Notes: generated by a model not told the origin, from the sequence alone. A stretch of DNA of 60,014 nucleotides from Rhizobiales bacterium Ga0077525 (GCA_001464835.1 LNDS01000044.1:1-60014), one strand, 5' to 3'; shown: positions 25,922-35,991, counted from the first letter of the stretch. Made by a program: numbers and translations.

Positions 25922-26938
25922 ATGCGCATCGACGCCTATACCCATTTCATGCCGAGCCGGATGTTCAAGATCCTGGTCGATAGCGGCTATCCGGATATCG
26001 GCAAGCGCATGCGCGAGGTGCCGTGCATCCACGATCTCGACATCCGCAGGAAGGTCGTCGATACGTTTCCGGACTATGCGCAGATATTGTCGTTCGCGAT
26101 GCCGCCGCTGGAAGTTTTCGCAAAAGGCGACGGCGCCAAGGTCGAGGAATATGCCCGGCTGATCAACGACGAACTCGCCGAAATCATCGCCAAGGACAAA
26201 GGCCATTTCCCCGGCTGGGTGGCGCAAGGCGCGCTCGGCGCTGCCGACGCCGGCATTGCCGAAGCGCAGCGCGCGATCAAGAACGGCGCGCTCGGCGTGC
26301 AGATCTACACCAATGTCGCCGGTGTGCCGCTCGACGATCCGAAGTTCGAGCCGTTCTTTGCCGCGATGGAAAAGCTCGACAAGCCGATCTGGCTGCATCC
26401 GGCGCGCAACGCCAGCATTCCGGACTACGCCAGCGAGAAGACATCGAAGTACGAGATCTGGTGGGCCTTCGGCTGGTCCTATGAAACCGCCGCGGCGATG
26501 GCGCGGCTGGTGTTCTCCAAGCTGATGGACAAATACCCGAAGCTCAAGATCATCACCCATCATTTCGGCGGCATCGTGCCGATGCTGGAAGGCCGCATCG
26601 GCCCCGGATGGGATCAACTCGGCTCGCGCACCTCGGGCGAAGATCTCGGCAAATTGCTCGGCGAACTGAAGAAGCGCCCGCTCGATTACTTCAAGCACTC
26701 GTTCTACGCCGACACCGCGACCTTCTCGTCGGAAGCCGGCATGACGATGGGCCTGTCGTTCTACGATCACGACAAGATCGTGTTCGCCTCCGACTGCCCG
26801 TTCGATCCGGAAAAGGGCACGATGTACACGCGCGACGCGCTGCGCTTTCTTGAAGCGGCCAATATCTCGAAGGCCGAGCGCGAAGCCATCGCCTACGGCA
26901 ATCTCGAGCGCATCACCGGGACGAAGCTGGTTAAATAA
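25922..26938 (+). CDS. ACMSD-like amidohydrolase superfamily protein
   Basis: The 338-residue TIM-barrel protein belongs to the ACMSD / gamma-resorcylate decarboxylase branch of metal-dependent hydrolases. Expected metal or catalytic positions are H159 (WLHPAR), H213 or H214 (ITHHFGG) and D291 (FASDCPFDP). The first metal motif, normally HxH, reads DAYTHF here, so Y6 replaces the first His. Decarboxylase, hydrolase or retro-aldol type chemistry on an aromatic acid or beta-keto intermediate is possible. I recall that a relative was tied to the beta-ketoacyl-CoA step of hydroxycinnamate breakdown in Agrobacterium, but cannot verify it. It is followed 3 bases later by the monooxygenase. Confidence 0.82.
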   Translation: MRIDAYTHFMPSRMFKILVDSGYPDIGKRMREVPCIHDLDIRRKVVDTFPDYAQILSFAMPPLEVFAKGDGAKVEEYARLINDELAEIIAKDKGHFPGWVAQGALGAADAGIAEAQRAIKNGALGVQIYTNVAGVPLDDPKFEPFFAAMEKLDKPIWLHPARNASIPDYASEKTSKYEIWWAFGWSYETAAAMARLVFSKLMDKYPKLKIITHHFGGIVPMLEGRIGPGWDQLGSRTSGEDLGKLLGELKKRPLDYFKHSFYADTATFSSEAGMTMGLSFYDHDKIVFASDCPFDPEKGTMYTRDALRFLEAANISKAEREAIAYGNLERITGTKLVK

Positions 26939-26941
26939 AAG

Positions 26942-28147
26942 ATGGCCGATCGCCTTCCTGTCATTATCGCCGGCGCCGGGCCGACCGGCCTGATGTGCGC
27001 GCTGGCCTTGCGCAAGCAAGGCATTCCCGTCGTCCTGTGCGAGGCGGAGCCTTCGCTGACGCATGATCTGCGCGCCGGCTCGTTTCATCCGCCGACATTG
27101 GAAATGATGGCGCCCTACGGCATCACCGAGAAGATGCACGAGACCGGCCTGAAGGTGCAGCGCTGGCAGATCCGCAACCGGCCCGGCGACCTGATCGCCG
27201 AATTCGATCTCGGCCTGCTCAAGGACGTGACGCCGTATCCGTATCGCCTGCATCTCGAGCAGCACCGGCTGACGCCGATCCAGCTCGACATTCTCAAGCG
27301 CGACAAGGACGTCGAGATCAATTTCGGCCATGCGCTGAAAAGCTTCACGCAAGATGCCGACGGCGTCACGGTCAACTTCGGCACCGCCGGCGCCGACCGC
27401 ACCATCAAGGCGTCATGGCTGATCGGCGCCGACGGCGGCCGCAGCGTGGTGCGCAAGGGGCTCGACGTCGAATTCGAAGGCTTCACCTGGCCGGAATTGT
27501 TCGTCGTCGTCAGCACACCTTACGATTTCGCCCAGCACGGCTTCGCGCTGAACTGCTACATCGCCGACCCGGTCGAATGGGGCGCGCTGTTCAAGGTGCC
27601 GGATGACGGCCCGCCCGGACTTTGGCGGCTCGCCTATCCGGTCAATCCGGAAGAGAGCGAAGAAGCCCTGCTGTCGCCGGCCCGCGTCGAGGACGCGCTG
27701 CAGCGGCTGGTGCCGGCCGGCAAGCCTTACGACATCCGCTACAAGAGCACGTACCGCGTGCACCAGCGCGTCGCCTCGTCGTTCCGGTCCGGCCGCGTGC
27801 TGCTGGCCGGCGATGCCGCGCATCTCAACAATCCGCTCGGCGGCTTTGGCCTCAACAGCGGCATTCACGACGCCATCAATCTTTCCGACAAGCTCGCCCG
27901 GCACTGGCATGGCGAGCCGGAGGCCCTGCTCGACCTCTATTCGCGCCAGCGCCGCGCCGCCACCATCGAACAGGTGCAGGCGATGTCGATCCGCAACAAG
28001 CAGACCATGGAAGAGCGCGATCCCGCCGTGCAGCGCGCGCGGCTCGAGGAGTTGGTGACCATCGCCAACGATCCTGCCAGAGCGCGCCAGCATCTGCTCA
28101 ATACGTCGATGATTTCCGGGCTGAAAAGGGCGAATGAGGTTCAATAA
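26942..28147 (+). CDS. FAD-dependent aromatic-ring hydroxylase-like monooxygenase
   Basis: The 401-residue protein is a class A flavoprotein monooxygenase. GAGPTG (11-16) is the FAD-binding loop, IGADGGRSVVR is the DG motif that binds FAD and NAD(P)H, and GRVLLAGDAAH is the GD motif. It would hydroxylate a phenolic ring using NAD(P)H and O2. It is not a clear PobA, so it should not be assumed to convert 4-hydroxybenzoate. Three bases separate it from the amidohydrolase gene and the pair likely acts in sequence. Confidence 0.85.
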   Translation: MADRLPVIIAGAGPTGLMCALALRKQGIPVVLCEAEPSLTHDLRAGSFHPPTLEMMAPYGITEKMHETGLKVQRWQIRNRPGDLIAEFDLGLLKDVTPYPYRLHLEQHRLTPIQLDILKRDKDVEINFGHALKSFTQDADGVTVNFGTAGADRTIKASWLIGADGGRSVVRKGLDVEFEGFTWPELFVVVSTPYDFAQHGFALNCYIADPVEWGALFKVPDDGPPGLWRLAYPVNPEESEEALLSPARVEDALQRLVPAGKPYDIRYKSTYRVHQRVASSFRSGRVLLAGDAAHLNNPLGGFGLNSGIHDAINLSDKLARHWHGEPEALLDLYSRQRRAATIEQVQAMSIRNKQTMEERDPAVQRARLEELVTIANDPARARQHLLNTSMISGLKRANEVQ

Positions 28148-28228
28148 TCCGGCTGTTACGGCCGGTTTCCGTGGGTCAATTGGCTTCGCGGGGTGAAACC
28201 CGGCTGGCCATCTGCTAACCTCCCCCCG

Positions 28229-30988
28229 ATGTCCCTGACCCAGCCCATCGGCCTGTCCGAGCCCGAGACGCCGCCCGACAATAGCGGGCCGACGCCGACC
28301 CATGACGGCAACGGCAAACTGTCTCCCATGCTGGAGCAGTACATCGAGATCAAGGCCAATAATCCGGACTCGCTGTTGTTCTACCGGATGGGCGATTTCT
28401 ACGAGCTGTTCTTCGAGGACGCCGAAATCGCCAGCCGCGCGCTCGGCATCGTGCTGACCAAGCGCGGCAAGCATCAGGGTCAGGACATCCCGATGTGCGG
28501 GGTGCCGATCCACCGCTCCGACGAATATCTGCACCGGCTGATCGCGCTCGGCCATCGCGTCGCGGTGTGCGAACAGCTCGAGGACCCGGCCGAGGCCAAA
28601 AAGCGCGGCTCCAAGAGCGTGGTGCGGCGCGACGTGGTGCGGCTGGTGACTCCGGGCACGCTGACCGAAGACACGTTGCTCGACGCCAAGCGCAACAACT
28701 ACTTGCTCGCTATCGCGCGGGCGCGGCTGTCCTCGGTCGATAGCGAGGCGCGCTTTGGCCTCGCCTGGATCGACATTTCCACCGGCGAATTCCGCATCAC
28801 CGAATGCGACCGCGTCGCGCTCTCCGCCGAAATCGCGCGGCTGGAGCCGAGCGAAATTCTCGTTTCCGACGCGCTCTATGCCGACGCCGATCTGGTGCCG
28901 ACCTGGCGCGAACTACCGGCGGTGACGCCGATGACCCGCGACGTGTTCGACGGCGCCACCGCCGAGCGACGGCTCACGTCATTTTTCGCCGTGGCGACCA
29001 GCGAAGCCTTCGGCCTGATGACACGGCTGGAACTGACCGCCGCCGCGGCCTGCGTCACCTATGTCGAGCGCACGCAGATCGGCCAGCGCCCGCCACTGTC
29101 GCCGCCGTTGCGCGAGGCGGCTTCGGCGACGATGGCGATCGATCAGGCGACGCGCGGCAATCTCGAATTGATGCGCACCTTGTCCGGCGAGCGGCGCGGC
29201 TCGCTGCTCGACTGCATCGACCGCACCGTGACATCCGCCGGTTCGCGCCTGCTCGCGCAACGGCTGGCGGCGCCGCTGACCGACGTCAAGGCGATCGCCG
29301 CGCGGCTCGATGCCGTGGCGTGCTTTGTCGATGACGTCGGCACGCGCGCAGAGACCCGCTCGCGGTTGCAGGCCGCGCCCGATCTCGCCCGCGCGCTGTC
29401 GCGCATCGCCTTGCAGCGCGGCGGGCCGCGCGACCTCGCCGCCATCCGCGATGGCGTGCGCGCGGCAAGCGACCTCGCCGCCTCGCTCGGCAAACTGAAA
29501 GATATCCCGGCGGAAATCGCCGAAGCACTCACTTTGTGCCGCAAGCCGGACGCTGCTTTAGCTGCCGAGCTTTCGCGTGCGCTGGGCGACGAGTTGCCGC
29601 TGATCAAACGCGACGGCGGCTTCGTCCGCGAAGGTTATAACGCTTCGCTCGACGAGACGCGCTCGCTGCGCGACGAATCACGCCGCGTGGTTGCCGCCCT
29701 GCAGGCCCGCTATGCCGACGAGACCGGCGTCAAGGGCCTGAAAATCCGACACAACAATGTGCTCGGCTATTTCGTCGAAGTGACCGCGCAGCATGCCGAC
29801 AAGCTGACCCAGCCGCCGCTCAACGCCACCTTTATTCACCGCCAGACGCTAGCCGGCCAGGTGCGCTTCACCTCGACCGAACTCGGCGAACTGGAAGCCA
29901 AAATTGCCAGCGCTGCCGACCGTTCGCTCGGGCTCGAACTGGAGATTTTCGAGAAGCTCGCCGGCGCGGTGATCGCGCAAGGCGCTGCGATCAAGCAATG
30001 CGCCGAAGCTTTGGCACGGCTCGATGCCGCCTCGGCGCTCGGCGCGCTCGCCACGGAGCGCAATTACGCGCGACCCGTGGTCGATGACAGTCTCGCCTTC
30101 GCCATTGAAGGCGGCCGCCACCCGGTAGTCGAGCAAGCACTCTCGCGCGACGGCACACCTTTTGTGGCGAACGACAGCGACCTGTCGCCGCCGCCAGAGA
30201 TGGACGCAGGCCGCATCTGGCTGATCACCGGCCCGAACATGGCCGGCAAATCGACTTTCCTGCGGCAGAACGCGCTGATCGCCATCATGGCGCAAATGGG
30301 CTCATTCGTGCCGGCGAAGTCGGCGCATGTCGGCATCGTCGACCGGTTGTTCTCGCGCGTCGGCGCCGCCGACGATCTGGCGCGCGGCCGTTCGACCTTC
30401 ATGGTCGAGATGGTCGAGACCGCCGCCATTCTCAATCAGGCAGGCAGCCGCTCGCTGGTCATTCTCGATGAAATCGGCCGCGGCACCGCGACCTTCGATG
30501 GCCTGTCCATTGCCTGGGCGACCGTCGAGCATCTGCACGACATCAACAAATGCCGCGCGCTGTTCGCCACGCATTTCCACGAACTCACCGCGCTGTCGGC
30601 GCGGCTCAATCGCCTGCACAATGTCACCGTCAAGGTGAAGGAGTGGAAGGGCGACGTCGTGTTCCTGCACGAAGTCGCGCCCGGCGCGGCCGACCGCTCC
30701 TATGGCATTCAGGTCGCCAAGCTCGCCGGTCTGCCGGGAAGCGTGATCGAGCGCGCCAAGCTTGTGCTGGCCAAGCTCGAGCAGGAAGACCGCGCCGCGC
30801 CGAAAGGCTTCGAAGACCTGCCGTTGTTCGCCACGCCGTATCGCGCGCCGCAAGTGGCGCAGGATGCCGCGCATGAGTTGCTGGCGGCCGCCGTCGCCGC
30901 GCTCAATCCGGATGAGATGTCGCCGCGCGAGGCGATGGAAGCGATCTATACGCTGAAGGCGAAGCTGGGCGAGAGCGGCAAAAAGTAG
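28229..30988 (+). CDS. mutS: DNA mismatch repair protein MutS
   Basis: The 919-residue protein has all MutS domains. The mismatch-recognition motif is [17 protein letters not shown] (F and E contact the mismatch). The ATPase has Walker [10 protein letters not shown] and Walker [13 protein letters not shown] chose the ATG at 28229, which gives MSLTQPIG; a GTG 12 codons upstream is in frame but has no advantage. It binds mismatches and recruits MutL. It is transcribed as a single gene and ends exactly next to the convergent membrane-protein pair. Confidence 0.96.
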   Translation: MSLTQPIGLSEPETPPDNSGPTPTHDGNGKLSPMLEQYIEIKANNPDSLLFYRMGDFYELFFEDAEIASRALGIVLTKRGKHQGQDIPMCGVPIHRSDEYLHRLIALGHRVAVCEQLEDPAEAKKRGSKSVVRRDVVRLVTPGTLTEDTLLDAKRNNYLLAIARARLSSVDSEARFGLAWIDISTGEFRITECDRVALSAEIARLEPSEILVSDALYADADLVPTWRELPAVTPMTRDVFDGATAERRLTSFFAVATSEAFGLMTRLELTAAAACVTYVERTQIGQRPPLSPPLREAASATMAIDQATRGNLELMRTLSGERRGSLLDCIDRTVTSAGSRLLAQRLAAPLTDVKAIAARLDAVACFVDDVGTRAETRSRLQAAPDLARALSRIALQRGGPRDLAAIRDGVRAASDLAASLGKLKDIPAEIAEALTLCRKPDAALAAELSRALGDELPLIKRDGGFVREGYNASLDETRSLRDESRRVVAALQARYADETGVKGLKIRHNNVLGYFVEVTAQHADKLTQPPLNATFIHRQTLAGQVRFTSTELGELEAKIASAADRSLGLELEIFEKLAGAVIAQGAAIKQCAEALARLDAASALGALATERNYARPVVDDSLAFAIEGGRHPVVEQALSRDGTPFVANDSDLSPPPEMDAGRIWLITGPNMAGKSTFLRQNALIAIMAQMGSFVPAKSAHVGIVDRLFSRVGAADDLARGRSTFMVEMVETAAILNQAGSRSLVILDEIGRGTATFDGLSIAWATVEHLHDINKCRALFATHFHELTALSARLNRLHNVTVKVKEWKGDVVFLHEVAPGAADRSYGIQVAKLAGLPGSVIERAKLVLAKLEQEDRAAPKGFEDLPLFATPYRAPQVAQDAAHELLAAAVAALNPDEMSPREAMEAIYTLKAKLGESGKK

Positions 30989-31810
30989 TTAAGCGCGCGC
31001 CGCGCCAAGAGCCCGTTGCCGCCGCCACAGCCACAGCGCGCCGTTCCACGAAATGCCGATGGCCAGGCCGACCGCGTAAGACCACCACACGCCGATGACT
31101 TCGGCCAGTTGATGCACGGTAAAGAGGCTGAGAAACAGTCCGACGAAAGGCGCCTGCACATGCGCCGCGACGCTCGCCGCAGCCGGCCCGCCGAGGCGCA
31201 GATGCAGGATGATGAAGAACGAACCCATCGCCACCGGGAAAAAGGCGAAGACGCCGGAGAAATACGAACCGATCGACGAACTCAAGCCCGTGACGATGAG
31301 CACGCACAGAGTCACCACGGCGACGCGCCAGGCCACGTCGCGCACGGTCAATTCGACACGCGGGTTGACCTTGCCGTCGCCGAGGAAGCGGACCGCGGCA
31401 TAAATGGAGATGGGGAACACGACGACATTCAACAGCAGCGCGGTTTCCGCGCTCCAGTCGATCAGCCGCGAACCGAACGCGGCGCCGAACCACACGGCGA
31501 AAGCGCCGCTGAGGCTCGCCACCAGGCCGTGCCGCTGCGCCAGCGCGGCGTAGGTCAGTGCGGACACCGCGCAGATTGGCGTAACGACCATGCTGCCGAT
31601 CATGCTTTGCGCAATGAAGGACGGCGGATGCTCCATCGCCAGGATGATCAGCGCCGCGCCGCCTGCCGTCGGCAGCGAGGCGATCAGCGCGCCGATGAAC
31701 GGCCCGCTGCGTTCGACGACGATGGAGGCCGCCACCGTGATGCTGACGGTGATCGCGATCTTCAGCGCCAGCGAGAACCAGAACATTGGATCGGCAAGGA
31801 GCGCACTCAT
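30989..31810 (-). CDS. Multi-pass membrane protein, paralog A of a tandem pair
   Basis: The 273-residue protein is almost entirely hydrophobic, with about 8 predicted helices. I do not recognise a named family. Conserved with its neighbour is a segment near residue 30, VVERSGPFIGALIASLPTAGG, and a late FPVAMGSFFIILHLRLGGPAAA. Its start overlaps the neighbour's stop by 4 bases (ATGA). Two translationally coupled unequal paralogs suggest a heterodimeric transporter or channel. Confidence 0.75.
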   Translation of the reverse strand: MSALLADPMFWFSLALKIAITVSITVAASIVVERSGPFIGALIASLPTAGGAALIILAMEHPPSFIAQSMIGSMVVTPICAVSALTYAALAQRHGLVASLSGAFAVWFGAAFGSRLIDWSAETALLLNVVVFPISIYAAVRFLGDGKVNPRVELTVRDVAWRVAVVTLCVLIVTGLSSSIGSYFSGVFAFFPVAMGSFFIILHLRLGGPAAASVAAHVQAPFVGLFLSLFTVHQLAEVIGVWWSYAVGLAIGISWNGALWLWRRQRALGAARA

Positions 31811-32601
31811 GCCGCGACCAGACTGCGGCGGGCGAAGAAGACAATGAGATTGTAGCCGAACGAGACGGCGAGCGTCAGGCTCAGCGCAAGCGCGGCGCCG
31901 AGCGGGTCCGCCGTCAGGTTCAACACAATGCAGGCGACGCCGAAGCCGCTCAGCCCGATGATCGCATTCGCCATCACCGCCGCCGTTGCCGGGCCGCCGA
32001 CGCGGCGATGCAGAATGAAAATGATGCTGGTCAACACGATCGGGAATACGGCGAGATTGCCGCTGGCCGCCGGGCCGATGTGATAGCTCAAGGTGACGAC
32101 GACGCCGACCAGCAGCGCCACCATGGCGGCGCGCATGACGAGGTCATGCCAGCGCGCCTTGACCTGCGGCGCTTTGATGTGGCGCAAGCGTGCCGTCAGC
32201 ACCAGCGCCACGCCGAGCACGACGACGTTCAGGGCAATGGCGACCGGCAAGGACCACGTCGTGTGATTGGTCAGCCAGGTCAGGCTAACCCACAACACGA
32301 AAGCACCGGACAGGCTGATCGCGAGCGAGCGCCTCTGCGCCAGCAGCGCGTAAGTCAGCGCGAACACGACATTGATGGCGTTGCCAACCAGGCTGCCGAT
32401 CGCGCTTTCGCCGACGAAATGCGCGCCGTGATCGATGGCGAGAAAGATGTAGATCGGCCCGGCGCTGATCGGCAGCGTCGCCACCAGCCCGCCGATCAGC
32501 GGGCCGGCGCGCTCGGCCGTCACCGTCGCCGCCAGCAGAAAGGCGGCGGTGACCGCCATGCGCACGATCAAGGTGACGGTGAAATAGACTTCCGGGGACA
32601 A
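31807..32601 (-). CDS. Multi-pass membrane protein, paralog B of a tandem pair
   Basis: The 264-residue protein has about 8 helices and the same landmarks as paralog A: TAERAGPLIGGLVATLPISAG early and FPIVLTSIIFILHRRVGGPATA late, in the same order and spacing. It is the upstream member in transcription order and begins 4 bases after the OsmC stop. Function is unknown. Transport of a small solute is the default inference for such proteins. Confidence 0.75.
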   Translation of the reverse strand: MSPEVYFTVTLIVRMAVTAAFLLAATVTAERAGPLIGGLVATLPISAGPIYIFLAIDHGAHFVGESAIGSLVGNAINVVFALTYALLAQRRSLAISLSGAFVLWVSLTWLTNHTTWSLPVAIALNVVVLGVALVLTARLRHIKAPQVKARWHDLVMRAAMVALLVGVVVTLSYHIGPAASGNLAVFPIVLTSIIFILHRRVGGPATAAVMANAIIGLSGFGVACIVLNLTADPLGAALALSLTLAVSFGYNLIVFFARRSLVAA

Positions 32602-32605
32602 TCTC

Positions 32606-33115
32606 TCAGACTTTCGTCATCCGGACATCGACCGGCGGGCCGCTCTTGATGGTCTGGTAGACCACGCAATAACGCTCGGTCAGCTTGAGCAGCTGATCGA
32701 GCTTGTCCTGCGCGGCATCGGTGTCGAGATCGAAGCGCAGGCGGATTTGCGCGAAGCCGACCGGCGCCTCCTTGGCGACGCCGAGCGTGCCGCGGAAATC
32801 GAGATCGCCTTCGGCGGAGACAACGCCGTTGCGCAGCGGAATGTCGAGCGCGGTGGCGACGGCTTTCACGGTGACGCCGGCGCAGGCGACCAAAGCTTCG
32901 AGCAGCATGTCGCCGGAGCACAGCTCGATGCCGGTGCCGCCGGTCGCCGGATGCAGGCCGGCAATCGCCATGGCGCGGCCGGTTTCCAGCTTGCAGGAAA
33001 TGCCGGGCGCGTCGAGCGTGCCTTTGGCCTTGAGAGTAATCATCGCAGCGGCAGGATCGCTCTTGTAGCGTTCCTTGATCGGCGCCTGCATGGCGCGCAG
33101 TTCGGACCCGTCCAT
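32606..33115 (-). CDS. OsmC/Ohr family protein
   Basis: The start at 33115 (AAAGG upstream) gives 169 residues. Two cysteines in the family positions, GIELCSGDMLLEALVACAG and RYCVVYQ, match the redox pair that reduces organic hydroperoxides in OsmC/Ohr proteins. It may protect against organic peroxides, or play the related thiol role seen in YhfA-like members. It is the first gene of a short minus-strand transcript with the two membrane proteins. Confidence 0.82.
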   Translation of the reverse strand: MDGSELRAMQAPIKERYKSDPAAAMITLKAKGTLDAPGISCKLETGRAMAIAGLHPATGGTGIELCSGDMLLEALVACAGVTVKAVATALDIPLRNGVVSAEGDLDFRGTLGVAKEAPVGFAQIRLRFDLDTDAAQDKLDQLLKLTERYCVVYQTIKSGPPVDVRMTKV

Positions 33116-33134
33116 TTTCTTATACCTTTCGCCT

Positions 33135-33241
33135 GTCATTGCGGGGCGCGTGCATAGCACGCGAACCCGGAATCCAGCTTCACAATCCGGTGTTGGCTCC
33201 GGATTCCGGGTTCGCGCACGTCGTGCGCGCCCCGGAATGAC
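33135..33241. repeat. Long imperfect palindrome, intergenic repeat family B
   Basis: The 107-base segment runs from GTCATTGCGGGGCGCG to GCGCGCCCCGGAATGAC and also contains CGAACCCGGAATCC paired with GGATTCCGGGTTCG, so most of it can fold into one long stem. It fills the gap between osmC and the alcohol dehydrogenase stop. The outer GGAATGAC edge recurs near 24030. Confidence 0.75.
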
Positions 33242-33244
33242 CCG

Positions 33245-34303
33245 TCAAGCCGTCGTCAGCACGACGCGGCCGATCACCTTGCCGGCGCGCAGGTCGTTGA
33301 GTGCTTCGTTGACCTCGTCGAGCGGCCGTTCGCGCAACGGCACCGGCGGCGCGCCGGTGCGGCTCACCAGGTCAAGCAATTCCTTCATGTCCGGCAGCGA
33401 GCCGACATAGGAGCCTTGGATGGTCATGGCGCGCATCGGGAAGAACGGCGTCGATATGGTGATGTCGCCGCCGAACAGGCCGACGATGATGATGTTGCCA
33501 CCTTTCACCACAAGTGAATCGATGGCCAGCTTCACGGTGTCGGACGCGCCGACGAAATCGATTACCGACCAGGCGCCGCCATTGGTCGCGGCCTGAATCT
33601 GCTGGGCGGCGTCCGGTGCGCGGCCGTCGATGGCGGCGACCGCGCCGGCCTTCAGCGCCGCGTCGCGCTTGGCCGGATCGATATCGACCATGACGACGCT
33701 CTTGCCGCCCATCGCCTTGTGCAAAGCGATCGCCATCAGGCCAAGCCCGCCGGCGCCCATGATGACGAGCGGTTCGTCCTTGATGACCGCGCCGACTTTC
33801 TTGAGCGCGCTAAACGCCGTGACGCCCGAGCACGCCAAAGGCGCGGCCTGCACCGGCGTCAGATTGCCGATGTCGAACAAATGGCGCGGATGCGGCACCA
33901 TGACATGACTGGCATAGCCGCCGTCGCTGAATACGCCGAGATTCTTCGGCGTCTTGCAGAGGTTCTCTTCACCGCGTTTGCATACCAGACATTCGCCGCA
34001 GCCGATCCACGGATTGGCCAGGCGCACGTCGCCGACCTTGACGCCCTTCGCATCCGGGCCGACGGCGACGACTTCGCCGACATTCTCGTGGCCCATGGTC
34101 AAAGGCAGCTTGATGCCGCGCTCAAGCAACTGGAGGCGCTTGCCGCCGCCGAGTTCGTAGTAGCCGTCCCAGATGTGCAGATCGCTGTGGCAGACGCCGG
34201 CCGCCTTGACCTTCAACAGGACCTGGGTCCCGGCCGGCTCAGGCGTCGGCTTTTCATTGAGTTGCAGCGGCTCGCCGCAACGGCAGACCTGGAACATCCG
34301 CAT
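33245..34303 (-). CDS. Zinc-dependent alcohol dehydrogenase (MDR superfamily)
   Basis: The 352-residue protein has the catalytic zinc site GVCHSDLHIWDG with TMGHENVGEV. The structural zinc set of four cysteines lies in CGECLVCKRGEENLC. The Rossmann loop is VIMGAGGLGLMA. It oxidises an alcohol or reduces an aldehyde with NAD(P). The substrate is not readable. It stands alone on the minus strand with a repeat on its downstream side. Confidence 0.9.
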   Translation of the reverse strand: MRMFQVCRCGEPLQLNEKPTPEPAGTQVLLKVKAAGVCHSDLHIWDGYYELGGGKRLQLLERGIKLPLTMGHENVGEVVAVGPDAKGVKVGDVRLANPWIGCGECLVCKRGEENLCKTPKNLGVFSDGGYASHVMVPHPRHLFDIGNLTPVQAAPLACSGVTAFSALKKVGAVIKDEPLVIMGAGGLGLMAIALHKAMGGKSVVMVDIDPAKRDAALKAGAVAAIDGRAPDAAQQIQAATNGGAWSVIDFVGASDTVKLAIDSLVVKGGNIIIVGLFGGDITISTPFFPMRAMTIQGSYVGSLPDMKELLDLVSRTGAPPVPLRERPLDEVNEALNDLRAGKVIGRVVLTTA

Positions 34304-34358
34304 GGCATTTCTCTCCCGGCGCTATTGGCGGGAAGAGAACCATATTCCACGCCTGAGG

Positions 34359-35135
34359 TCACCACCAGAAAGCCGCCGCCTCGTTGGCGTCGGATGGGGC
34401 CACCGGCTTGAGCGACCGGTCGAGCGCGGCCATGACATGGCGGCGCACGCGGTCGAAGGCCGACGACTGGCGCTCGCGCGGACGCGGCAGATCGGCGGCG
34501 ATCTCGTCGAAAATCCGGCCCGGCCGCGGCCGCATCACCATGATGCGGTCGGCCAGCACCACGGCCTCGTCGACGTCATGCGTGACCAGGATCAGGATCG
34601 GCCTGGTGTCGGCCCACAGGCCGAGCAAATGGTCCTGCAAATCGACGCGGGTAAACGCATCGAGCGCCGAGAACGGCTCGTCGAGCAGCAGCACTTCAGG
34701 TCGCGGCACCAATGCGCGCGCAATGGCGACGCGCTGCGCCTGCCCGCCGGACAATTCGCGCGGCCACATATTGGCCTTCTCGCTCAAGCCGACGCGCGTC
34801 AAGGCCTCGGCAACGCGCGCATCGCGCTCCGCCTTCGGCCGGTCTTCCAGCCCGAAGCCGACATTGCCGGCCACCGTGAGCCACGGCAGCAGCCGCGGCT
34901 CCTGGAAGATGATGCCAATTTTCTCGTGCGGCTTGGTCACCTTCTCACCGTCGAGCAGGACGCGACCCTGGCTCGGCGTGTCGAGGCCGCTGATCGCGCG
35001 CAGCAAAGTGGACTTGCCGCATCCCGAACCGCCAACGATAGCGACGATCTCGCCGGGCCCGACCGAAAGATTGACGGCGTCGAGCGCGTGCACGCCGTTC
35101 GCATAAGTCTTGCCGACGCCTTCGAGTGTGAGCAT
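34359..35135 (-). CDS. ABC transporter ATPase, sulfonate/taurine/nitrate type
   Basis: The 258-residue ATPase has Walker A GGSGCGKST, Q-loop FQEPRLLPW, signature LSGGQAQRVA, Walker B VLLLDEPFSALD and the switch H in VTHDVDEA. RLLPWLTV is typical of the SsuB/TauB group. It starts 4 bases after the permease gene and powers uptake with it. Confidence 0.92.
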   Translation of the reverse strand: MLTLEGVGKTYANGVHALDAVNLSVGPGEIVAIVGGSGCGKSTLLRAISGLDTPSQGRVLLDGEKVTKPHEKIGIIFQEPRLLPWLTVAGNVGFGLEDRPKAERDARVAEALTRVGLSEKANMWPRELSGGQAQRVAIARALVPRPEVLLLDEPFSALDAFTRVDLQDHLLGLWADTRPILILVTHDVDEAVVLADRIMVMRPRPGRIFDEIAADLPRPRERQSSAFDRVRRHVMAALDRSLKPVAPSDANEAAAFWW

Positions 35136-35139
35136 GGCG

Positions 35140-35991
35140 CTAGCCCTCCGCCGCCGGCGATTTGAAACGGTCTTCCCAGCGCAGGAACGGTGCGGTGATG
35201 CCGACGATCAGCCAGTCAGTGATCTTGCCGATGACGGCGAAGGCGACAATGGCGGCGACGATCTGCGCCGGCTTGCCGAGTTGCTGGCCATCGACCAGCA
35301 GAAAACCCAAACCTTCCGACGCGCCCATGAATTCAGCGGCGACCACGAACATCCAGCCGAGGCCAAGCCCCGAGCGCAGCGCAATCACATAGGCCGGCAG
35401 CACGGCGGGCAACAAAATCCGCCGCACCATCTTGGCGCCGGATAAACGGAAAGCGCGGCCGACCTCGACGATCTTGCGGTCGACCGACATCACCGCGCCC
35501 ATGACGCCGAGATAGACCGGGAAGAACACGCCGACCGCGATCAGGGTCACCTTGGACGCCTCGAAAATGCCGAGCCACAGAATGAACAACGGCACCCAGG
35601 CGATCGAGGGAATGGCGCGCAAGGCCTGGAGGCTCGGATCGATGAAGCGGCGCACCAGCATCGAATAGCCGGTGATGGCGCCGAGCAAGGTGCCGACGAC
35701 GACGCCGATGCCGAAGCCGGCGACGACGCGCGCCAAAGTCGCCGCGGCGTGGCGCTGCAATTCGCCGGTTTTGGCCAGTTCCGCGAAGGTCGCGTAAATG
35801 ACCGATGGCGGCGGCACCAGGCGGCCATTCGACAAGCCGGCGCGCACGGCCAGCTCCCAGCCGACCGCCAGACCCAGCGGCAAAATCAGCCCCAAAGCCG
35901 GGCCGCTCCAGCGCGCCAGGACGCTTTTGCCAGTCTTTTGCTTCGGCTGCGCCGCCGGTTCGATTGCTGCACTCATGCGCACAAGAGACAT
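35140..35991 (-). CDS. ABC transporter permease, sulfonate/taurine/nitrate type
   Basis: The 283-residue permease has about six helices. The ATPase-contact EAA loop lies around GRAFRLSGAKMVRRILLPAVLPAY (broken here into its recognisable parts GRAFRLSG and ILLPAVLPAY), and MFVVAAEFMGASEGLG is a SsuC/TauC landmark. The ATG at 35991 was chosen because GTGAAG lies upstream; an ATG at 35976 is possible. It is separated from the binding-protein gene by a terminator-like hairpin. Confidence 0.9.
   Translation of the reverse strand: MSLVRMSAAIEPAAQPKQKTGKSVLARWSGPALGLILPLGLAVGWELAVRAGLSNGRLVPPPSVIYATFAELAKTGELQRHAAATLARVVAGFGIGVVVGTLLGAITGYSMLVRRFIDPSLQALRAIPSIAWVPLFILWLGIFEASKVTLIAVGVFFPVYLGVMGAVMSVDRKIVEVGRAFRLSGAKMVRRILLPAVLPAYVIALRSGLGLGWMFVVAAEFMGASEGLGFLLVDGQQLGKPAQIVAAIVAFAVIGKITDWLIVGITAPFLRWEDRFKSPAAEG

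Noticed and set aside
25907..27352. A 481-codon antisense frame across the amidohydrolase and monooxygenase genes.
   Set aside because: It covers two well-supported genes and has no recognisable domain.
26942..28147. Naming the monooxygenase PobA (4-hydroxybenzoate 3-monooxygenase).
   Set aside because: Only the general class A flavoprotein motifs are visible; the N-terminal wording differs from PobA as I recall it, so the specific name is not supported.
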